Shown here in pieces: positions 59,086-60,000 of a DNA stretch of 60,000 nt. A program made the translations under genes and the position numbers. The DNA comes from Cryptomeria japonica (lineage: Eukaryota; Streptophyta; Pinopsida; Cupressales; Cupressaceae): the NCBI RefSeq assembly GCF_030272615.1, contig NC_081415.1, positions 234,495,303-234,555,302 on the forward strand, given 5' to 3'. The notes below the pieces were generated by a model. That model worked only from the letters and a program-made list of their open reading frames with translations. It was not told the DNA's origin and did no database searches. Positions within the stretch are counted from its first letter, which is position 1. Each line of letters opens with the position of its first letter.

Positions 59086-60000
59086 ATGAATCAGAGATTA
59101 TCAAATCCTTTCGAGCGTCCAAATCTAGAGGACACTAAAATTTCTGAAGAACTTCTTCAAAAATGTCGAGAGCGCTTCATTTCAAAAACTTGTTGAAAGA
59201 CTCATGGAGAATGAAAAAGAAAAATACCTACTCATGCTCACAAGCAAAGGGGTTAAAATTTCTGAATACTTTGACATAGACATTTTTAAAACAAGATCTC
59301 AACATTACGAATATCAAGAATGACAATGAAGGAAGAGGCACGTGACCCTAAGTAGGATATTCCTGAACAAAATATACCTGAGCAAAACATCCCCGAGCAA
59401 AAAATACCATTCCATACCCCATTTCAACATAGAATTAATGCAAGGGAAGAATTCTTTCCTTGGCAAAATAATGCACCTTTGATTGCTCTTACTCAACAAA
59501 TGCAAATGTTGCAAAGACAAATGCAAGACATGCAACAAGGTACAATAGTATGGTACTCCTTAACTAAAATTTGTTCTTATCCATTTGATAGAAGATTGAA
59601 CATGGTACCTTTTCCTCCAAACTCAGATCTTCCCAAATTTGACAAACATGATGGGAGAAGTGATCCCCATGATCATGTTCGAGAATTTCGCACAATGAGT
59701 CTTGAATTCACTCATGATGATAACTATTTGATGAGGTTATTCCCAAGAAGCTTGGGAGGACAAATAATGGAATGGTTATCCAAAATCACACCTCCCGTTA
59801 GATCATTCAATGAACTAGTCAAAAAATTCATAACTCAATATTCCTATAACATTCAACATGCTATCACCGTGTTAGACGTCTATAATACCAAACAGAAAAA
59901 GAGTGAAACATTCATGGTCTTCCTTCAATGATGGCAGTGTATGGTTTCAAGATATACTTGTGATGTACCTGAAAAGGAAAAGATGGAAATTTTCATTGAC
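59086..60000 (+). pseudogene. Second Gypsy gag (runs off window), broken
   Basis: ATG 59086 starts MNQRLSNPFERPNLED. The frame is lost near 59180 and resumed near 59330. A short repeat (IPEQNIPEQNIPEQK) precedes the main open block from 59479 to 59931. That block holds a retrotrans_gag domain: LPKFDKHDGRSDPHDHVREF, LMRLFPRSLGGQIMEWLSK, FNELVKKFITQYSYN. A TGA at 59929 (probably CGA before) interrupts it, and the same frame continues (MVSRYTCDVPEKEKMEIF) to the window edge. A capsid protein of a different Gypsy lineage from the giant element, judging by the unlike gag motifs. Confidence 0.75.

Overview
The window looks like non-genic DNA of a large-genome seed plant. I infer a gymnosperm, possibly a conifer, from the size and nesting of the retroelements; nothing in the sequence proves it. 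I see no intact host gene, tRNA or rRNA. Almost every base belongs to transposable elements stacked inside one another, and all their reading frames are broken.

Layout. The outermost unit is a Ty3/Gypsy element on the + strand. It begins an estimated 600 bp left of the window and ends at 56467. Its LTRs are very long (3' LTR about 4756 bp once a later insertion is removed), and each carries a decayed ORF of about 1050 codons. The 5' LTR ends at 32040, the internal gag-PR-aRNH-RT-RNH-IN region runs to 45024, and the 3' LTR is 45025-56467. Four Ty1/Copia elements have inserted into it. Copia A (1-19855, -) and Copia D (23273-30686, -) lie in the 5' LTR, Copia B (35027-41742, -) between the RNase H-like and RT domains, and Copia C (48249-54930, +) in the 3' LTR. 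B, C and D have matching 5-bp target duplications on both sides. The uninterrupted site can be read in the opposite Gypsy LTR for C and D. A, B and C are one family (LTRs about 1060 bp); D is another (LTRs about 1500 bp).

Copia A is itself broken in its 5' LTR by a 13.46-kb DNA transposon (6235-19690, target duplication CCATG). The transposon has short terminal inverted repeats, subterminal palindromes, a five-exon transposase pseudogene (7345-11372) of a family I cannot name, and about 5.2 kb of a roughly 220-bp satellite made of hairpins. The satellite was then split by a solo LTR (15223-16903, target duplication CAATG). The nesting is therefore four levels deep: Gypsy, Copia A, DNA transposon, solo LTR.

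Right of 56467 lies another degraded retroelement, with an LTR- or leader-like stretch and the start of a second Gypsy gag at 59086 that runs off the window.

Most interesting are the DNA transposon with its captive hairpin satellite, the long ORF inside the U3 of the Gypsy LTRs, and an archaeal-type RNase H-like domain placed before the reverse transcriptase rather than after it.
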